Part shown: one piece after another, positions 48,170-57,585 of the stretch | Position numbering within the stretch: the stretch's first letter is position 1 | Layout: each line of letters begins with the position of its first letter | Assembly (NCBI RefSeq): GCF_030913365.1 | Contig: NZ_CP133160.1 | Coordinates: 2,642,001-2,706,000, forward strand | Source of the DNA: Stenotrophomonas sp. 24(2023) | GTDB taxonomy: Bacteria > Pseudomonadota > Gammaproteobacteria > Xanthomonadales > Xanthomonadaceae | Direction: 5' to 3' | DNA length: 64,000 nt | Translations under genes and position numbers: made by a program | The notes under the pieces: generated by a model | What the model was told of the DNA's origin: nothing | Databases searched by the model: none | Seen by the model: the letters and a program-made list of their open reading frames with translations, nothing else

Positions 48170-48738
48170 AACGCACCCTCCTGCTGCCGGCCGTGGCCGC
48201 CCTGCTGCTGGCCGCCTGCAAGCCGGCCGATGCTCCCGCCCCGGCCAGCAGCACGCCGCCGGCACAGGCCCCGGCTCCCGCTCCCGCCACGGCCCAGACC
48301 GCCACACCGGACAGCCCCGCCGAGCGCACCACGGCGGAGATGCCGACGCTGCGCATGAAAGCGGTCGATGGCAGCGAGTACGACCTGGCCGCCCACCGTG
48401 GCAAGTGGGTGGTGGTGAATTTCTGGGCGACCTGGTGCGCGCCGTGCCGCAAGGAAATGCCGGAGCTGTCGGCGCTGCATGCCCTGCGCAGCAACATCGA
48501 GGTGGTGGGTCTGGCCTATGAGGAGATCGAGGTGCCGGAGATGCAGGCGTTCCTGGCCAAGCACCCGGTGACCTACCCGATCGTCATCGCCGACCCGTAC
48601 GATCCGCCGGCTGATTTCGCCACCCCGCGCGGCCTGCCGCTGACCTACCTGATCGACCCGGCCGGCAAGGTCGCGCACACCTTCCTGGGGCCGATCACCG
48701 CCGCGGACATCGAAAAGCAGATCGCCGCCGCGAAGTAA
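48166..48738 (+). CDS. TlpA-like thioredoxin-fold lipoprotein
   Basis: A lipobox ends at Cys18 (LLLAACKP), so the 190-residue protein should be lipidated. A Pro/Ala/Thr linker to about residue 58 leads to an AhpC/TSA-TlpA type thioredoxin fold with the redox pair in [17 protein letters not shown] (Cys91, Cys94). Such proteins reduce disulfides in the periplasm. The ATGA overlap couples it to yihY. The exact partner is unknown. Confidence 0.9.
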   Translation: MKRTLLLPAVAALLLAACKPADAPAPASSTPPAQAPAPAPATAQTATPDSPAERTTAEMPTLRMKAVDGSEYDLAAHRGKWVVVNFWATWCAPCRKEMPELSALHALRSNIEVVGLAYEEIEVPEMQAFLAKHPVTYPIVIADPYDPPADFATPRGLPLTYLIDPAGKVAHTFLGPITAADIEKQIAAAK

Positions 48739-48750
48739 GAAGGAGGGGAG

Positions 48751-48772
48751 GTGGCAGGGCTGCGCCCTGCAC
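48751..48772 (+). terminator. Hairpin after the TlpA-like gene
   Basis: Arms GCAGGGC (48754-48760) and GCCCTGC (48764-48770), extended by GTG/CAC with one bulged G. It lies 12 bases after the stop and has no T-run. Confidence 0.45.
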
Positions 48773-48822
48773 CCGCCGAAGCCAGAGCAACCGCAACCGC
48801 AACAGCCGGCATTCCGTGGGAT

Positions 48823-48873
48823 GGCGGGGCACTGTGGGGGTGCGGGGACGCCGTAGACCCACAGTGCCCCGCC
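48823..48873. repeat. 16-bp inverted repeat with 19-base loop
   Basis: Arms GGCGGGGCACTGTGGG (48823-48838) and its exact complement (48858-48873). The loop contains GTAG at its right edge. Just upstream is an imperfect hexamer tract (GCAACC-type, 48787-48802), as the (GCCAAA)4 tract is upstream of the element at 20.96 kb. Confidence 0.75.
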
Positions 48874-48898
48874 TCCGACAGTTGTCCACGATCTGTTG

Positions 48899-48987
48899 GT
48901 AGATCCACGCCATGCGTGGATCAATGCCAATCGAAATCGATTGTTTCGATGTGTGATTGAAAACATCCACGCATGGCGTGGATCTAC
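48899..48987. repeat. SMAG (GTAG-type REP) pair, inverted and spaced by 43 bp
   Basis: Units at 48899-48921 (plus) and 48965-48987 (minus) have identical stems and can pair with each other across 43 AT-richer bases. They lie in the 473-bp gap between the TlpA-like gene and ppk2, which is filled by hairpins and holds no gene. Confidence 0.9.
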
Positions 48988-49012
48988 CTGCCGTCACCAG
49001 GAACCTGTCGAA

Positions 49013-49116
49013 GGTGGGGTGGTGCGGGCAGGCAGGACCGCAGGCGCCATGGATGGCGCCTACGAGCCCCCAGGGACGGGTTTACGGCGTGTCCTGCCTG
49101 CCCGCACCGCCCCGCC
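49013..49116 (+). repeat. Long-arm structured element, copy 3
   Basis: Arms of 26 bp (49013-49038 and 49091-49116) pair at 24 positions, and the other two are G-U pairs in RNA of the plus strand. The 52-bp core begins CGCAGGCGCCATGGATGGCG and ends TTTACGGCGT and is very similar to copies 1 and 2 (20957-21060, 21277-21374), whereas the arms are not. It lies beside ppk2 on its 3' side. Confidence 0.85.
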
Positions 49117-49211
49117 AGGCCACAGAAAACCCAGAGCCGCCTTGGCTTCTGCCGTTGCGCTTGATCTGGCCCGCAGCAGGTGCAGGGCAGCCGCCCTGCC
49201 GACCCTCCCCC

Positions 49212-49994
49212 TCAATCCTCGAGCGGAAACGCCTCGATCGGCTTGAGCACGTCGTAGCGCTCATGGTGCAGTTCACCCTTCAGCTTCGGCAGCGCCAGCA
49301 CCGGTTCGTCCACGCGGGTATCGGGCAGGCGGTCCAGCAGGTTGCGCAGCAGCGTCAGCCGGCCACGTCGCTGGTCGTTGAAGTCCACCAGCGTCCACGG
49401 CGCCTGTTCGCGATGGGTCGCCCGCAGCATCGCCTCGCGCGCCTCGGTGTAGGCGCTGTACTTGCTACGCGATTTCAGGTCCACCGGTGACAGCTTCCAG
49501 CCCTTGAGCGGGTTCTCATGGCGTTCGGCAAAACGCTTTTCCTGCTGCACCTGGTCCACCGCCAGCCAGTACTTGAACAGCAGGATGCCATCGTCCACCA
49601 GCAGCTGCTCGAACACCGGCGCCTGGTGCAGGAAGCGCTGGTACTCGTTCTCGCTGCAGTAGCCCATCACCCGCTCCACACCCGCGCGGTTGTACCAGCT
49701 GCGGTCCATCAGCACGATTTCACCGGCGGCCGGCAGGTGCGCGGCATAGCGCTGGAAATACCACTGCGTGCTTTCACGGTCGGTCGGCTTGGGCAGCGCC
49801 ACCACCCTGCACTGGCGTGGGTTGAGGTGTTCGCTGATGGCCTGGATGACGCCGCCCTTGCCGGCGGTATCGCGCCCCTCGAACAGCACCAGCAGGCGTT
49901 GGCCGCTGTGCTGTACCCAGCGGGCCATCGCGCTCAGTTCCAGCTGCATCGGCTGCAGCAGGTCGTCGTAGTCCTTGCGCTTGAGCTTGCCCAT
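49212..49994 (-). CDS. ppk2: Polyphosphate kinase 2
   Basis: PPK2 uses polyphosphate to phosphorylate nucleotides, mostly GDP or ADP to the triphosphate. The 260-residue single-domain protein has Walker A (LVLFEGRDTAGKGGVIQAI), Walker B (IVLMDRSWYNRAGVERVMG) and the lid (RFAERHENPLKGWKLSPVD). The ATG at 49994 is preferred over a GTG two codons upstream. It stands alone between repeat-filled DNA and the TPR-glycosyltransferase gene. The residues of the lid suggest class I. Confidence 0.94.
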   Translation of the reverse strand: MGKLKRKDYDDLLQPMQLELSAMARWVQHSGQRLLVLFEGRDTAGKGGVIQAISEHLNPRQCRVVALPKPTDRESTQWYFQRYAAHLPAAGEIVLMDRSWYNRAGVERVMGYCSENEYQRFLHQAPVFEQLLVDDGILLFKYWLAVDQVQQEKRFAERHENPLKGWKLSPVDLKSRSKYSAYTEAREAMLRATHREQAPWTLVDFNDQRRGRLTLLRNLLDRLPDTRVDEPVLALPKLKGELHHERYDVLKPIEAFPLED

Positions 49995-50040
49995 CGTCAC
50001 ACCACGCGGGAAGGAAGCCCGAGCGTAGCGCAGCCTGTGG

Positions 50041-51747
50041 TCAGGGGGCGTGCAGGCCCTGCCAGCCGTGCCCGCTGGCCAGGCCCTGCAGCAGCATCGA
50101 CAGGTCGCTGGCGAAGCCGGTCATGTCGAACACGCCGCTGTGCCGGCTGGCCTGCGCCAGTTCGGCACGCAGCGCCGCACGCGCGGCCGGATCGTTGCCC
50201 AGCGCGACGGCCAGGGCGATGAACGCAGCGTCATCGATGACATTCATCCGCGACAGGCCCAGGTGGTGGTTGAGGCTGCCGGCCACGCGCGCGGCGAAGG
50301 TATCGCCCGGGCAGGTCAGCACCGGGCAACCGGCCCACAGGGCGTCGGATGCGGTGGTGTGCGCGTTGTACGGGTGCGTGTCCAGGAACAGGTCGGCCAG
50401 CGCATAGCGTGCCAGGTACTGCGGGTGCGGCAGCTTGGGCATGAACACCAGCCGTGCCGGGTCCACGCCGGTCTGGCTGGCGGCATCGCGCAGCCGGGCA
50501 TCGGCCTGGCCGGGCCCGGACAGCAGCCACAGCACGCTGCCCGGCACGCCCTGCAGTACGGCAAAGGCACGCGCCATGCTGCGTGGGTTGAGCTTGTAGC
50601 TGTTGTTGAAGCAGCAGAACACCACGCCGTCCTCGGGCAGGCCGCAGGCGGCACGGGTCGGCGGGGCCTGCAGCCTGCGGGTGGTGTCGGAGGGTTGGAA
50701 GGCGCGCGGCAGGCGCAGCACGCGCTCGCTGTAGTGGGCTTCCAGCGCCGGTGGCAGGGCGAAGGCATCACCGATCACCGCATCCATCCATGGCGCACCG
50801 GACGTGCCCGGGTAGGCCAGCCAGTTCACCTGCAGCGGGGCAGGGCGCATCGCCAGCACTTCCGGCGTGCCGCCGCCGCCCCAGCCACGCAGGTCCAGCA
50901 GCACATCGATGCCGGCCGCGCGGATGCGGGCGGCGATGGCGTCATGGTGCAGGCCCTCCAGCGCGTGCACGGTGGTGGCGGCGGCCAACCGCTGGCGGAT
51001 CGTACTGCCGTCGTCGGCGTTGAGTGCGAACAGGTGCAGCTGCAGGGCCGGCAGCGGCTGCAGCTGCTCGATCAGGGCGACGGTCAGCAGCCCGGTGGGG
51101 TGTGCGCCGAAGCCGTTGGACAGCAGGCCGATGCGCAGGGGGCCGTGTGCACGCACGTGTGCCGGCGGCAGGGGGCGCACGCTGGCCGCCACCTGCTGTG
51201 CGCGCAGCCGGGCACAGGCCAGCTGTTCGGCGGCAGCAGCGTCTTCGCTGAGGAAGGCGAACGGTTCGACCGCGCCCTGGCCCTGTGCCACGGCAAGGCG
51301 TACCTGGGCTGCCAGCGCGTCCAGGTCACGCCAGTCGCACAGGCGGCGCTGCCAGGCCAGCCGCTGCGCGGCGATGTAGGGTTCATCGGGCAGCAGGGCA
51401 TGCGCGCGCCGGTAGGCCTCGGCGGCACCTTCGGCATCGCCGGCATCTTCCAGCACGTGGCCCAGCCACAGGGCGATGCCGGGGTGCGCGGGGGCACCGG
51501 CGGCGGCCTGGCGCAGCAGCTGCGCGGCATCGGCATGCGCGCCGGCCATCCAGGCCACGCGGCCCAGCCGGGCCAGCGCCTCCGGGTGGCCGGGGCGCAA
51601 CTGCAGCGCCTGTCGTGCGGCCTGTTCGCCGGCACGCAGGTCGCCCGCTTCCAGCTCGGCATCGGCCAGCATCACCCAGGCAATGAAATCACCAGGGTGC
51701 TGGCGCACGGCCTGCTGCAACTGCCGGCGCTGCTGCCAGGCCGACAT
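50041..51747 (-). CDS. TPR protein with O-GlcNAc-transferase (SPINDLY-type) domain
   Basis: The 568-residue protein has an N-terminal run of TPR-like repeats (about 5-130, ending AYRRAHALLPDEPYIAAQRL) and a GT41-type catalytic part: LRIGLLSNGFGAHPTGLL, LDLRGWGGGGTPEVLAMRP, VNWLAYPGTSGAPWMDAVIGD, and DLFLDTHPYNAHTTASDALWAG. Such bacterial proteins glycosylate protein targets with UDP-sugars; the substrate is not predictable. The ATG at 51747 is two bases after the prfA stop, so it belongs to the hemA-prfA transcript. Confidence 0.9.
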   Translation of the reverse strand: MSAWQQRRQLQQAVRQHPGDFIAWVMLADAELEAGDLRAGEQAARQALQLRPGHPEALARLGRVAWMAGAHADAAQLLRQAAAGAPAHPGIALWLGHVLEDAGDAEGAAEAYRRAHALLPDEPYIAAQRLAWQRRLCDWRDLDALAAQVRLAVAQGQGAVEPFAFLSEDAAAAEQLACARLRAQQVAASVRPLPPAHVRAHGPLRIGLLSNGFGAHPTGLLTVALIEQLQPLPALQLHLFALNADDGSTIRQRLAAATTVHALEGLHHDAIAARIRAAGIDVLLDLRGWGGGGTPEVLAMRPAPLQVNWLAYPGTSGAPWMDAVIGDAFALPPALEAHYSERVLRLPRAFQPSDTTRRLQAPPTRAACGLPEDGVVFCCFNNSYKLNPRSMARAFAVLQGVPGSVLWLLSGPGQADARLRDAASQTGVDPARLVFMPKLPHPQYLARYALADLFLDTHPYNAHTTASDALWAGCPVLTCPGDTFAARVAGSLNHHLGLSRMNVIDDAAFIALAVALGNDPAARAALRAELAQASRHSGVFDMTGFASDLSMLLQGLASGHGWQGLHAP

Positions 51748-51749
51748 GT

Positions 51750-52835
51750 TCAGGCCGATGCCGACAGCTGGGCCAGTGCATCGGCCTGGTGTTCGTGCAC
51801 CAGCCGCTGCACCAGGCTGTCCAGATCGCCGTCCAGCACGTTGGGCAGGTCGTACAGGGTCAGCCCCTCCACGCGGTGGTCGGTGATGCGCCCCTGCGGG
51901 AAGTTGTAGGTGCGGATGCGCTGGCTGCGGTCGCCGCTGCCCACCTGCAGGCGCCGCGATTCGGCCTGCGCCGCGTCCTGGCGCTGGCGTTCGGCGTCGA
52001 GCAGCTGTGCCTTCAGGCGCTTCATCGCCTTGTCGCGGTTGGCGTGCTGGCTGCGTTCGGTCTGGCACTCCACCACCACGCCGGTCGGTACGTGGGTGAT
52101 GCGGATCGCCGATTCGGTCTTGTTCACGTGCTGGCCACCGGCACCGGAGGAGCGGAACGTATCCACCTTCAGGTCGGCCGGGTTGATGACCACCTCATCG
52201 ACTTCCTCGGTTTCGGGAATGATCGCCACCGTGGCCGCCGAGGTGTGGATGCGCCCCTGCGATTCAGTGGCCGGCACGCGCTGCACGCGGTGCGTACCCG
52301 ATTCGAACTTCAGCCGCGAGAACGCGCCACGGCCGACCACCCGTGCCACCACTTCCTTGTAGCCGCCGTGTTCGCCGGGGTTGTCCGATTCGATCTCCAC
52401 CTTCCAGCCCTGCCGTTCGGCATAGCGGGCATACATGCGGAACAGGTCGCCGGCGAAGATCGCCGCCTCGTCGCCGCCGGTGCCGGCGCGCACTTCCAGG
52501 AACAGGTTGCCGTCGTCGCGCGGGTCGCGCGGTACCAGCAGCAGGGCCAGTTCGTCTTCCAGTTCGCGCAGGCGCGCCTGTGCGGTGCCGATCTCCTCTT
52601 CGGCCATCTCGCGCAGGTCCGGGTCGCCGCGCAGGCTTTCGGCGGCGGCCAGGTCGGCCTTGGCACGGGCTTCGGCGGCCAGCGCGGTCGCGACCGGTTC
52701 CAGTTGGGCGAATTCGCGCGAAAGGTCGCGGAAACGGGTGTTGTCGGCGACCACATCGGGTTCGGCGAGCAGGCGTTCCAGTTCTTCGCGGCGCTCGGCC
52801 AGCGCTTCGAGCTTACGGCGCAGGGTCGGCGTCAT
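51750..52835 (-). CDS. prfA: Peptide chain release factor 1
   Basis: RF1 ends translation at UAA and UAG. The 361-residue protein has the GGQ motif in [21 protein letters not shown] (split: [14 protein letters not shown]) and the tripeptide anticodon PAT in [14 protein letters not shown], which marks RF1 and not RF2. Its Gln is the substrate of PrmC encoded at 26.7 kb. It overlaps hemA by 23 bases, the usual hemA-prfA pair. Confidence 0.97.
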   Translation of the reverse strand: MTPTLRRKLEALAERREELERLLAEPDVVADNTRFRDLSREFAQLEPVATALAAEARAKADLAAAESLRGDPDLREMAEEEIGTAQARLRELEDELALLLVPRDPRDDGNLFLEVRAGTGGDEAAIFAGDLFRMYARYAERQGWKVEIESDNPGEHGGYKEVVARVVGRGAFSRLKFESGTHRVQRVPATESQGRIHTSAATVAIIPETEEVDEVVINPADLKVDTFRSSGAGGQHVNKTESAIRITHVPTGVVVECQTERSQHANRDKAMKRLKAQLLDAERQRQDAAQAESRRLQVGSGDRSQRIRTYNFPQGRITDHRVEGLTLYDLPNVLDGDLDSLVQRLVHEHQADALAQLSASA

Positions 52836-54096
52836 CGTGTCTCACGGGTGGGTGGGCATAGCCCGGCTTGGCCGGGAACAGGCGCTCGGCAGCGCGGGTC
52901 AGGTCGGCATCGCCGGTCAGCGCCGCCGCGCGCAGCGCAGCGGTCGGCGGGTGCAGCAGGCGGTTGGTCAGGCCGTGGGCCAGCAGTTCCAGCACTTCCT
53001 CGGCCGGTTTGCCGTTGGCCAGCTGCTGGCGTGCACGTTCCAGCAGTTCCACGCGGGTGGCTTCGCCGAACGCGCGCAGCTGCTTCAGCGGGGCCTGGTG
53101 CGAGGTGGCCTGCTGGATTTCCACGTAGCGGGCCACCTGCAGGTCGATGATGGCCTCGGCTTCGGCAGCGGCTTCACGGCGGCCACGGCGGTTGTCTTCC
53201 ACCGCCCGTTCCAGGTCGTCCACGGTATACAGGAAGGCATCGTCCAGGCGGGCGACGTCGGCTTCGATGTCGCGCGGCACCGCCAGGTCGAACAGCAGCA
53301 TCGGCTTGTGCCGGCGTGCGCGCAGGGCCGCGGCCACGGCGGCACGGTGGATCACCGGTTCGCGCGCGGCGGTGGCCGAGAACACCACGTCGGCTTCGGA
53401 CAGGTGGCGCTCCAGTTCGGCCAGCGGCAGGGCCACGCCGCCGTGGCGGCTGGCCAGGTCCTGGGCGTGGGCCAGCGTGCGGTTGGCGATCAGCAGCCGG
53501 CGCACCTTGCCTTCGCTCAGGTGGCGCGCGGCCAGCTCGATGGTCTCGCCGGCACCGACCAGCAGCACCGTCGAATCATCCAGGCGGGCGAAGGCGTTCT
53601 GCGCCAGACGCACGGCTGCCGAGGCCACCGAGACCGGGTTGGCCCCGACCTGGGTGTCCGTGCGGGCGCGCTTGGCCACCGAGAAGGTCTGCTGGAACAG
53701 CCGGTCCAGGCGCTGGCCCAGCAGGCCGTGCTCGCGCGCGGTCGACCAGGCATCCTTCACCTGGCCCAGGATCTGCGGCTCGCCCAGCACCATCGAGTCC
53801 AGCCCGGTCGCCACCCGGAACAGGTGGCGTACCGCCTCGGCGTCGGCGTGCTGGTACAGGTAGCCCTGCAGGTCGCCGGCCTGGGTGCGCAGCCAGGCGT
53901 CCAGCGCCTGCGCGTCCTCGGCCACGGCATACAGTTCGGTGCGGTTGCAGGTGGACAGCAGCACCGCCTCGGCAATCTGCGGGGTGTCGCGCAGCGAACC
54001 CAGCGCGCGCGGCAGGGCGTCACCGGCGAAGGCGGCGCGTTCGCGCAGCTCCACCGGTGCGGTCTGGTGATTCAGTCCGAGCACCCACAGGGTCAT
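52813..54096 (-). CDS. hemA: Glutamyl-tRNA reductase
   Basis: HemA reduces glutamyl-tRNA to glutamate-1-semialdehyde, the first committed step of C5 haem synthesis. The nucleophile is Cys50 in [27 protein letters not shown] is the signature start and [17 protein letters not shown] the NADPH site. The protein has 427 residues, as expected. It starts divergently from the TPR gene with 54 bp between them and is followed by prfA with overlap. Confidence 0.97.
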   Translation of the reverse strand: MTLWVLGLNHQTAPVELRERAAFAGDALPRALGSLRDTPQIAEAVLLSTCNRTELYAVAEDAQALDAWLRTQAGDLQGYLYQHADAEAVRHLFRVATGLDSMVLGEPQILGQVKDAWSTAREHGLLGQRLDRLFQQTFSVAKRARTDTQVGANPVSVASAAVRLAQNAFARLDDSTVLLVGAGETIELAARHLSEGKVRRLLIANRTLAHAQDLASRHGGVALPLAELERHLSEADVVFSATAAREPVIHRAAVAAALRARRHKPMLLFDLAVPRDIEADVARLDDAFLYTVDDLERAVEDNRRGRREAAAEAEAIIDLQVARYVEIQQATSHQAPLKQLRAFGEATRVELLERARQQLANGKPAEEVLELLAHGLTNRLLHPPTAALRAAALTGDADLTRAAERLFPAKPGYAHPPVRHDDADPAP

Positions 54097-54150
54097 TGTT
54101 CAGTTGCTTGCGATAAGCTGCTGGCCATTGGCACACATTTTAAGGCCCCG

Positions 54151-55845
54151 ATGCCGCCGATGCCCGCATTGATTCGCATCCCCAGTGTTCTGCTGCTGTC
54201 CCTGGCCCTCAGCCAGGGCCTGGCGGCCGCACCGGCCAAGGCCCCCGTGGCCGCGCCCAGCACCCAGGAACTGGCGCTGGAGCCGGTGATGGCCGGCGAA
54301 TTCGCCCTGCAGGCGGGCAAGCTGGCCGACGCCGCGCGCTGGTACCTGCAGGCGGCCCAGCAGAGCCGGGACGACGCCGGCCTGGCCGAGCGGGCGACCC
54401 GCATCTCGATGCTGGCCAACGATGACGCCCGTGCCGCGCAGGGTCTGGTCCTGTGGGAACAGCGTGCCCCCCGCTCGCTGGCCATGCGCAGCGCCGCTGC
54501 CGCCCTGGCCCTGCGCCAGGGCAACGTGAAGGCGGCCGAGGGCGAGCTGCAGGCCCTGCTGAAGGAGCCCGGCGATGAAGGCTGGAAGTTCGCCCTGGGG
54601 GCCCTGATCGGTGGTGGCCGTGACCCGGCCCTGCCGGCGCAGGTGCTGGGCGATCTGGTCGATGCCGATGCCTTGCCCGATCGCATCGAGGTCTGGCAGG
54701 AATTCGGCCGCCTGGCCCTGCGCATGGACCGGCCTGAACTGGCCAAGCGGATGATCGACGAGGTGGTCAGGCGCTTCCCCGAGGAACCGCGCGTGGCCCT
54801 GCTGCACGCCAGCCAGCTGCAGCAGGCCGGCCGCAGCGATGAGGCGCTGGCGCTGCTGCGGGGCGTCGAGCCCAGGACCCGGCAGGATCCGGAGCTGCGC
54901 AACGCGGTGGCCATCGCCTATGACGCCCTGGACCAGCCGGCCGCGGCCGAGCGGGTGCTGGCGCAGGGGCCGCAGGACGTGCAGACCTGGGGCATGCGCG
55001 CTTCGCTGCTGGCCAAGCAGGGCGACACCGCTGCCCTGTCCGGGCTGTACGGTGAACTGTCGCGCCAGGCGGCCAAGCCGGACCCGGCGCAGCGCCTGCT
55101 GCTGGGCAAGATCGCCGAATACCTCAAGCGCTACAGCGAAGCGGTCAACTGGTACCACAGCGTGCCCGGCGGTGATGAGCGCAGCGAGGCGCGCCTGCGC
55201 GCGGCCAGTGCGCTGGGCCTGCTCGGCCGCCAGGACAAGGCGCTGGCCGAAGTGCATGCCATCCAGTCCGATGCCGGCATCGACGAGGACGCACGCCGCG
55301 ATGCCTACCTGCTGGAGGCCGAACTGCGCCAGCGTGCCGGCGATGACGGCGGCGAACTGGATGCCCTGGCGCGTGGCCTGGCGGCCTACCCGGACGAGAA
55401 CGCGTTGCTGTATGCCCGCGGCCTGGCCTGGGAACGCCGCGATGACATTCCGCGTGCGGAAGCCGACCTGCGCAAGATCCTGGTCACCGAACCGGAAAAC
55501 GTGGCCGCGCTCAATGCGCTGGGCTACACCCTGGCCGACCGCACCACGCGCTACCAGGAAGCCCTGGAACTGATCGACCGTGCCCGTGTGGCCGAACCGG
55601 ACAACGCGGCCATCGTCGACAGTTACGGCTGGGTGCTCTACCGCCTGGGCCGCAACGAGGAAGCCCTCGTGCAGCTGCGGCGGGCCTGGACCCTGGCCAA
55701 GGATGCCGAGATCGCCGCCCATGTCGGCGAAGTGCTGTGGGTGCTGGGCAAGCATGACGAAGCACGCCACTTCTTCGGTGAAGCGGCCAGGCTGGAACCT
55801 GACAACCGCGCGCTGCAGCGCGCCCGCGAGAAGTTCAATCCATGA
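54151..55845 (+). CDS. Exported TPR-repeat protein upstream of lolB
   Basis: The 564-residue protein has a signal peptide (IPSVLLLSLALSQGLAAAPAK) and then about 12 TPR-like helical pairs, the most regular at the end (NALGYTLADRTTRYQEALEL, DSYGWVLYRLGRNEEALVQL, HVGEVLWVLGKHDEARHFFG). It has no enzymatic motif and probably works as a periplasmic scaffold. The first ATG is at 54151, with another at 54160. Its stop overlaps lolB, an arrangement conserved in related bacteria, which points to envelope work. The frame is open far upstream antisense to hemA without coding sense. Confidence 0.9.
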   Translation: MPPMPALIRIPSVLLLSLALSQGLAAAPAKAPVAAPSTQELALEPVMAGEFALQAGKLADAARWYLQAAQQSRDDAGLAERATRISMLANDDARAAQGLVLWEQRAPRSLAMRSAAAALALRQGNVKAAEGELQALLKEPGDEGWKFALGALIGGGRDPALPAQVLGDLVDADALPDRIEVWQEFGRLALRMDRPELAKRMIDEVVRRFPEEPRVALLHASQLQQAGRSDEALALLRGVEPRTRQDPELRNAVAIAYDALDQPAAAERVLAQGPQDVQTWGMRASLLAKQGDTAALSGLYGELSRQAAKPDPAQRLLLGKIAEYLKRYSEAVNWYHSVPGGDERSEARLRAASALGLLGRQDKALAEVHAIQSDAGIDEDARRDAYLLEAELRQRAGDDGGELDALARGLAAYPDENALLYARGLAWERRDDIPRAEADLRKILVTEPENVAALNALGYTLADRTTRYQEALELIDRARVAEPDNAAIVDSYGWVLYRLGRNEEALVQLRRAWTLAKDAEIAAHVGEVLWVLGKHDEARHFFGEAARLEPDNRALQRAREKFNP

Positions 55846-56498
55846 CGTTTTCCCTGATCCGGCCGCTGCTGCTGGCGGCGGTGACTGTGCTGGTCGCTGC
55901 CTGTACGTCGGTGGGCACCCAGAAGACCCCCGCTCCGGAGGTCGTCTACACGGTGTCCCCAGCCGCCGAGCGCGCCGAAGAGGCACGTGTTCAGGCCCTG
56001 CGCGCGCAGCCGGACTGGAGTTTCCAGGGCCGGGTCGCGGTCAGCAAGGGCAGCAATGGCGGCAGCGGCCGCATTGATTGGGCCCAGCAGGGCAGCGGGT
56101 ACCGTATCCAGCTCAGCGCACCGGTCACCCGGCAGAGCTGGACCCTGCAGGGCGATGCCGCGCAGGGCGGCGGGCGCCTGGATGGCCTGGGCAATGGCCC
56201 GCGCGAAGGCAGCGATGCCCGCCAGCTGCTGCTGGAGGCCACCGGTTGGGACATCCCGGTCAACGAACTGCCGGACTGGACCCGTGGCCTGGTGCTGCGT
56301 GGCAGTGGTGACAGCGGCGTGGAACGTGATGCCGAAGGGCGCCCGCGGCGCATGCGGCAGGCGGGCTGGGTCGTGCAGTACCTGGAGTGGTACCCGGCCG
56401 CGGACGGTACGCCGGCCCTGCCACGCCGCATCGAGGCCAGCCGCGATGACGCCAAGGTCCGTCTGCTGGTGGACCAGTGGGGGCAGGACACGCCATGA
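55842..56498 (+). CDS. lolB: Outer-membrane lipoprotein receptor LolB
   Basis: LolB takes lipoproteins from LolA and inserts them in the outer membrane; it is itself a lipoprotein. The 218-residue precursor has a signal peptide ending in the lipobox VLVAAC with Cys21. [39 protein letters not shown] and [13 protein letters not shown] are family landmarks. It overlaps the TPR gene and ispE by four bases each (ATGA). Confidence 0.96.
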   Translation: MTFSLIRPLLLAAVTVLVAACTSVGTQKTPAPEVVYTVSPAAERAEEARVQALRAQPDWSFQGRVAVSKGSNGGSGRIDWAQQGSGYRIQLSAPVTRQSWTLQGDAAQGGGRLDGLGNGPREGSDARQLLLEATGWDIPVNELPDWTRGLVLRGSGDSGVERDAEGRPRRMRQAGWVVQYLEWYPAADGTPALPRRIEASRDDAKVRLLVDQWGQDTP

Positions 56499-57364
56499 AC
56501 GTGCGTGATGCCGGCCCGGGCTGGTCCTGGTGGCCGGCCCCGGCCAAGCTGAACCTGTTCCTGCACATCACCGGCCGCCGCGCCGATGGCTACCACGAGC
56601 TGCAGAGCGTGTTCCGGCTGCTGGACTGGGGCGACCGCATCGGCCTGCGCCTGCGTGACGACGGCCAGGTACACCGGCAGGGCGAAGGCCTGGCCGGGGT
56701 GGCGGCAGCCGACGATCTGGCGGTGCGGGCCGCGCTTCTGCTTAAAAGTGCAGCGAATGTCGCACTTGGTGTCGACATCATCGTTGAAAAGAAGGTTCCG
56801 GCCGGTGGCGGGTTCGGCGGTGGGTCCTCGGACGCGGCCACCGTACTGGTGGTGCTGAACCGGCTCTGGAACGCCGGCCTGGACGAGGAGGCGCTGGCCG
56901 CGCTGGGCCTGCGCCTGGGCGCCGACGTGCCGGTGTTCGTGCGCGGCCGCAACGCCTGGGCCGAAGGGGTGGGGGAGCGCCTGACCCCGGTCGCCCTGCC
57001 GCCGGCCTGGTATGTCATCGCCGATCCGGGCGTTCATGTCCCCACGCCGGCCCTGTTTGCAGATCCGGATTTGACGCGCGACACCCCGCCAGCGAAAATA
57101 GAGGACTTCGCTTCCGGGTCTGTGTCCGGCAATGCGTTCGAACCGGTGTTGCGCCGCCGTGAGCCAGCCGTCCAGGCCGTGCTTGCTGCGTTGAGCGGGA
57201 TCGGAACGGCGCGGCTGACCGGGTCGGGTGGCGGTTGTTTCGTCGAGTTCGCTTCGCAGGCTGCCGCCGAGCAGGGACGAGCGAAGTTGCCGAAGGAGCT
57301 GCGGGCATGGGTGGCAGCGGGCGCATCGCGTTCGCCGTTGCTGGATGCACTCGAGCGACACTGA
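56495..57364 (+). CDS. ispE: 4-diphosphocytidyl-2-C-methyl-D-erythritol kinase
   Basis: IspE phosphorylates CDP-ME in the MEP isoprenoid pathway. The 289-residue GHMP kinase starts with [18 protein letters not shown] and has the ATP-binding [18 protein letters not shown] and [13 protein letters not shown]. The ATG at 56495 overlaps the lolB stop, which decides the start. A tRNA-Gln gene follows after 11 bases and prs after that, the common lolB-ispE-tRNA-prs order. Confidence 0.97.
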   Translation: MNVRDAGPGWSWWPAPAKLNLFLHITGRRADGYHELQSVFRLLDWGDRIGLRLRDDGQVHRQGEGLAGVAAADDLAVRAALLLKSAANVALGVDIIVEKKVPAGGGFGGGSSDAATVLVVLNRLWNAGLDEEALAALGLRLGADVPVFVRGRNAWAEGVGERLTPVALPPAWYVIADPGVHVPTPALFADPDLTRDTPPAKIEDFASGSVSGNAFEPVLRRREPAVQAVLAALSGIGTARLTGSGGGCFVEFASQAAAEQGRAKLPKELRAWVAAGASRSPLLDALERH

Positions 57365-57375
57365 TTTACCGATGC

Positions 57376-57452
57376 AGGGGCGTCGCCAAGAGGCCCAAGG
57401 CACCAGGTTTTGATCCTGGCATTCGTAGGTTCGAATCCTACCGCCCCTGCCA
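57376..57452 (+). tRNA. tRNA-Gln (anticodon UUG)
   Basis: A 77-base cloverleaf with encoded CCA. The acceptor stem is AGGGGCG paired with CGCCCCT, the anticodon stem CCAGG/CCTGG encloses the loop TTTTGAT with anticodon TTG, and the T arm reads GTAGGTTCGAATCCTAC. G is the discriminator base. It lies 11 bases after ispE, in its transcript, and reads CAA codons for the glnS product. Confidence 0.96.
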
Positions 57453-57585
57453 ATGCGGCTGTGTCCGCGCCCTCCAGCGCATGCCTGCGCGGGACGTGGA
57501 CATCGCTGCGGTGTTGTCAGCAGCAGGGGCCTGATGGTCCCTGGCGCTACCGGATCCCCGCCACTCGTCCCCGCCCGAGACAATC

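Noticed and set aside
52435-54150. Long N-terminal extension of the TPR protein (open frame of 1136 codons)
   Set aside because: The extension is antisense to hemA and prfA, is low in any protein-like pattern, and precedes a proper signal peptide at 54151.
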